This document shows, one piece after another, positions 7,364 through 8,610 of a stretch of 8,610 nt of DNA (position 1 is its first letter; the number at the start of each line of letters is the position of its first letter). The position numbers and the translations under genes were made by a program. The DNA is taken from assembly GCA_021414045.1 (NCBI GenBank), contig JAIOPF010000349.1, positions 1-8,610 on the forward strand. The letters run 5' to 3'. Source of the DNA: Deltaproteobacteria bacterium (GTDB lineage: Bacteria > UBA10199 > DSSB01). The notes under the pieces were generated by a model. That model searched no databases, was not told where the DNA came from, and worked only from the letters and a program-made list of their open reading frames with translations.

Positions 7364-7411
7364 ATCCAAAAATATATCTGCACAGATTCACTTTAGGGCT
7401 TCCATTTTTTT
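7350..7411 (+). terminator. Candidate weak terminator at the operon end (nested AT-rich stems followed by a T-run)
   Basis: AAATGGAA (7350-7357) can pair with TTCCATTT (7400-7407), enclosing a second pair TGAATC (7361-7366) and GATTCA (7385-7390), with T's continuing to 7411. The outer arm overlaps the last codons of the carbonic-anhydrase-like gene. The stems are AT-rich and the outer loop is long, so it is not a classical strong intrinsic terminator. Pairing is seen directly; function is inferred from the position after the last gene of the unit. Confidence 0.3.
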
Positions 7412-7450
7412 CTCGGATTGAATAATCCCCAGCAACTCATTTTATTTCGG

Positions 7451-7483
7451 GCCGATTTTTTTCCATCGGTTAGAATTTTTTTT
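7451..7483 (+). terminator. Candidate intrinsic terminator or stem followed by eight T's
   Basis: GCCGAT (7451-7456) pairs with ATCGGT (7465-7470; five Watson-Crick pairs plus one G-U) around an 8-base loop, and an uninterrupted run of eight T's follows at 7476-7483. Five bases (TAGAA) separate the stem from the T-run, which is longer than usual for a Rho-independent terminator, so this is a second, uncertain candidate for ending the upstream unit. Confidence 0.3.
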
Positions 7484-7486
7484 CGC

Positions 7487-7520
7487 AGGGAGACGGGCGT
7501 TTTTTCACCGCCCGTAAAAC
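7487..7520 (+). promoter_or_regulatory. Ribosome binding region with a hairpin between Shine-Dalgarno and start codon
   Basis: AGGGAG (7487-7492) is the best Shine-Dalgarno match ahead of the ATG at 7521, but it lies 28 bases away. Directly after it comes a perfect 7-bp inverted repeat, ACGGGCG (7493-7499) and CGCCCGT (7509-7515), with a 9-base T-rich loop, then AAAAC and the ATG. If the GC-rich stem folds, the effective spacing drops to five bases. A TAA at 7515-7517 in the reading frame rules out a start further upstream. Pairing and distances are seen directly; that the ribosome uses this structure is inference. Confidence 0.45.
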
Positions 7521-8610
7521 ATGACGGATTTTTCTCTACGTATCCTAGGCGGGGGTGCAGCCGCTACGGGTGAAACGGACGAGACCCATCCTCGCTCTGT
7601 TTTGGGGCGGCCTATCGCGGGCCGCCGCTCCGATTCCGCCCATGCAGCGCTGCTCGCGCAAATCCTCGACAATCTTGCTTTCGCCAATCCCGAAGGCGGG
7701 CCCGCGGCTTCTCCCCTCCAATCCGCCTTGAGGGAGACCGGAGACTTGCGGCGAGCCATCGCCGCTTTGTCGGGTCCGCAGCGATCGCGTTTAAACGGCC
7801 ACCTGCCTTCCGCCGCCTTGGAGGAGCTGATCTCTCTTTCCGCCGAAAGCGATACGGAGCTGTTCGCGGAGGCGCTTTATCAATGGGCGGGACGGCAAGA
7901 GCGGGAAGAACGAGTCGACGTCGCGGGAATGGTTTATGGAATGTTCGCCCAACGTCGAAGCGACGGCGGGGCGCTCGTTTCGGGCGCGCCGGAAGGTCTT
8001 CGAGCCTCCGCGGCTCGACGTTTGGATGCGATCCTGGGCCGCGGCGCCGTGGGGCCTAGGGCGGAGTTCCTGCTTCGGCGTTTCGCCCGCGAGGCCTCGA
8101 ACCCCGTCATGATCGCCGGCATGGCGGCCGGAAGTTTCGTTTTCAGCACCGCCCGCACCGCTATTCTCTCGCGCATGCTCGCCGCGCCCGGCCGAGGAGT
8201 ATTGGGAGCCCGAGCCTTGGCTGCGACGGGAGCTTACTTGATGGAGGTTCCGGCGTTTTGGGCGACGACCAAGGGCTTGAACGAAGCCTTGGCTCCGGGA
8301 CAACAGGCTTGGGACCTGCGCACCAACCTCCGCGAATTGGCAGGTTTGGGCCTCACGCTTGGCGCCCTCAAGTTGACCGGCGCTGGCGCTTCCGCCTTGT
8401 CAGGACGCCTGGCCAGCTCCTCCAATCCCATGGCCTGGAGTGCGACGGAGCGCTTCGGTCACGGGGTGTTGCAACAAGGTAGCATGTTGGGCGGAATCAT
8501 GCTGGGACATCGCCTGGAAGTCGCCGCGGGTCTCCGGCCCGAACTCCCCGGCGCGACCAACTTGGTGGATTCCCTTTCGATGCTTCTGCAATTTCATGTC
8601 GGCGGAAAGC
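7521..8610 (+). CDS. Large Ala/Gly/Leu-rich protein of unknown function, 3' partial
   Basis: An open frame with no stop from the ATG at 7521 to the right window edge (363 complete codons). It is real on several grounds: it is the only long open frame that fits the downstream edge, it starts straight after an AT-rich leader, and its codon choice and protein style resemble the giant gene at the left. I do not recognise the family. The N-terminus is hydrophilic and low in complexity (ILGGGAAATGETDE), then residues ~38-190 are helical and charged. Residues ~194-240 and ~262-290 are hydrophobic and Gly/Ala-rich (NPVMIAGMAAGSFVFSTA, LAGLGLTLGALKL) and could be membrane-associated helices. The segment 321-362 has SMLGGIMLGHR and LLQFHVGG, a pattern also found in the left-hand giant protein. 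There is no signal peptide. The start is bounded by an in-frame TAA at 7515. The full protein is probably much longer than what is visible. Confidence 0.8.
   Translation, partial: MTDFSLRILGGGAAATGETDETHPRSVLGRPIAGRRSDSAHAALLAQILDNLAFANPEGGPAASPLQSALRETGDLRRAIAALSGPQRSRLNGHLPSAALEELISLSAESDTELFAEALYQWAGRQEREERVDVAGMVYGMFAQRRSDGGALVSGAPEGLRASAARRLDAILGRGAVGPRAEFLLRRFAREASNPVMIAGMAAGSFVFSTARTAILSRMLAAPGRGVLGARALAATGAYLMEVPAFWATTKGLNEALAPGQQAWDLRTNLRELAGLGLTLGALKLTGAGASALSGRLASSSNPMAWSATERFGHGVLQQGSMLGGIMLGHRLEVAAGLRPELPGATNLVDSLSMLLQFHVGGK

Larger units (their letters stand above)
7364..7520 (+). other. AT-rich intergenic leader region
   Basis: This is the only sizeable gap in the window and is clearly more AT-rich than the genes on both sides. 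It holds four T-runs (7405-7411, 7456-7462, 7476-7483, 7500-7505), a short palindrome ATCTGCACAGAT (7376-7387) and several small inverted repeats. A weak promoter could be TTGAAT (7418-7423) and TTTATT (7441-7446) with 17 bases between, each four of six to the sigma-70 consensus, which is poor evidence. A promoter for the 7521 gene most likely lies here. Confidence 0.5.

Noticed and set aside
7493..7515. GC-rich hairpin before 7521 as an intrinsic terminator
   Set aside because: The T-run is in the loop, not after the stem, on the + strand, and on the minus strand the stem is followed by a mixed sequence, so neither strand has the terminator layout.
7791..8303. Minus-strand open frame of 170 codons near the right edge
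   Set aside because: The + strand frame from 7521 is open over the whole region, starts behind a leader and yields plausible helical and hydrophobic segments; the minus product is low-complexity and Arg/Ser/Gly-rich.

Overview
The window is GC-rich and gene-dense, and every supported gene is on the + strand. It carries six protein-coding genes and one intergenic gap of about 157 bases; no RNA gene, insertion sequence or CRISPR array was seen. The gene set (MiaB, a BFN/DUF151 protein, a VanZ-like protein and a gamma-class carbonic anhydrase, flanked by very large unrecognised proteins) suggests a free-living Gram-negative bacterium of the former Deltaproteobacteria or a related candidate phylum, known mostly from metagenomes. 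This placement is an inference from gene order, base composition and protein style; no marker gene proves it.

Layout. Positions 2-4549 hold a giant open frame of at least 1513 codons that is open to the left edge. It matches no textbook family as a whole, but residues ~238-555 carry the motif order of a GT-A/MobA-like nucleotidyltransferase. Only 39 bases later begins miaB (4589-5932), the radical-SAM tRNA methylthiotransferase. Its end overlaps a bifunctional-nuclease (BFN/DUF151) gene by 11 bases. That gene is followed directly by a small VanZ-like membrane protein (6443-6838) and, 3 bases on, a gamma-class carbonic anhydrase homologue (6842-7363). These five genes have overlaps or very short gaps and no visible internal terminator, so they probably form one transcription unit.

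The AT-rich gap 7364-7520 contains several T-runs and weak inverted repeats that could end the operon. It also holds the leader of the next gene, with an unusual arrangement: a purine-rich Shine-Dalgarno-like sequence, a perfect 7-bp hairpin, five bases, then ATG. From 7521 a second large protein runs off the right edge (363 codons visible). It is also unrecognised, rich in Ala, Gly and Leu, and shares a short sequence pattern with the first giant protein.

Functionally, the conserved middle block is housekeeping: tRNA position-37 modification, a putative nuclease, a small membrane protein and a carbonic-anhydrase-like enzyme. The novelty lies in the two giant proteins, above all the nucleotidyltransferase-like domain in the first, and in the structured leaders of miaB and the 7521 gene.
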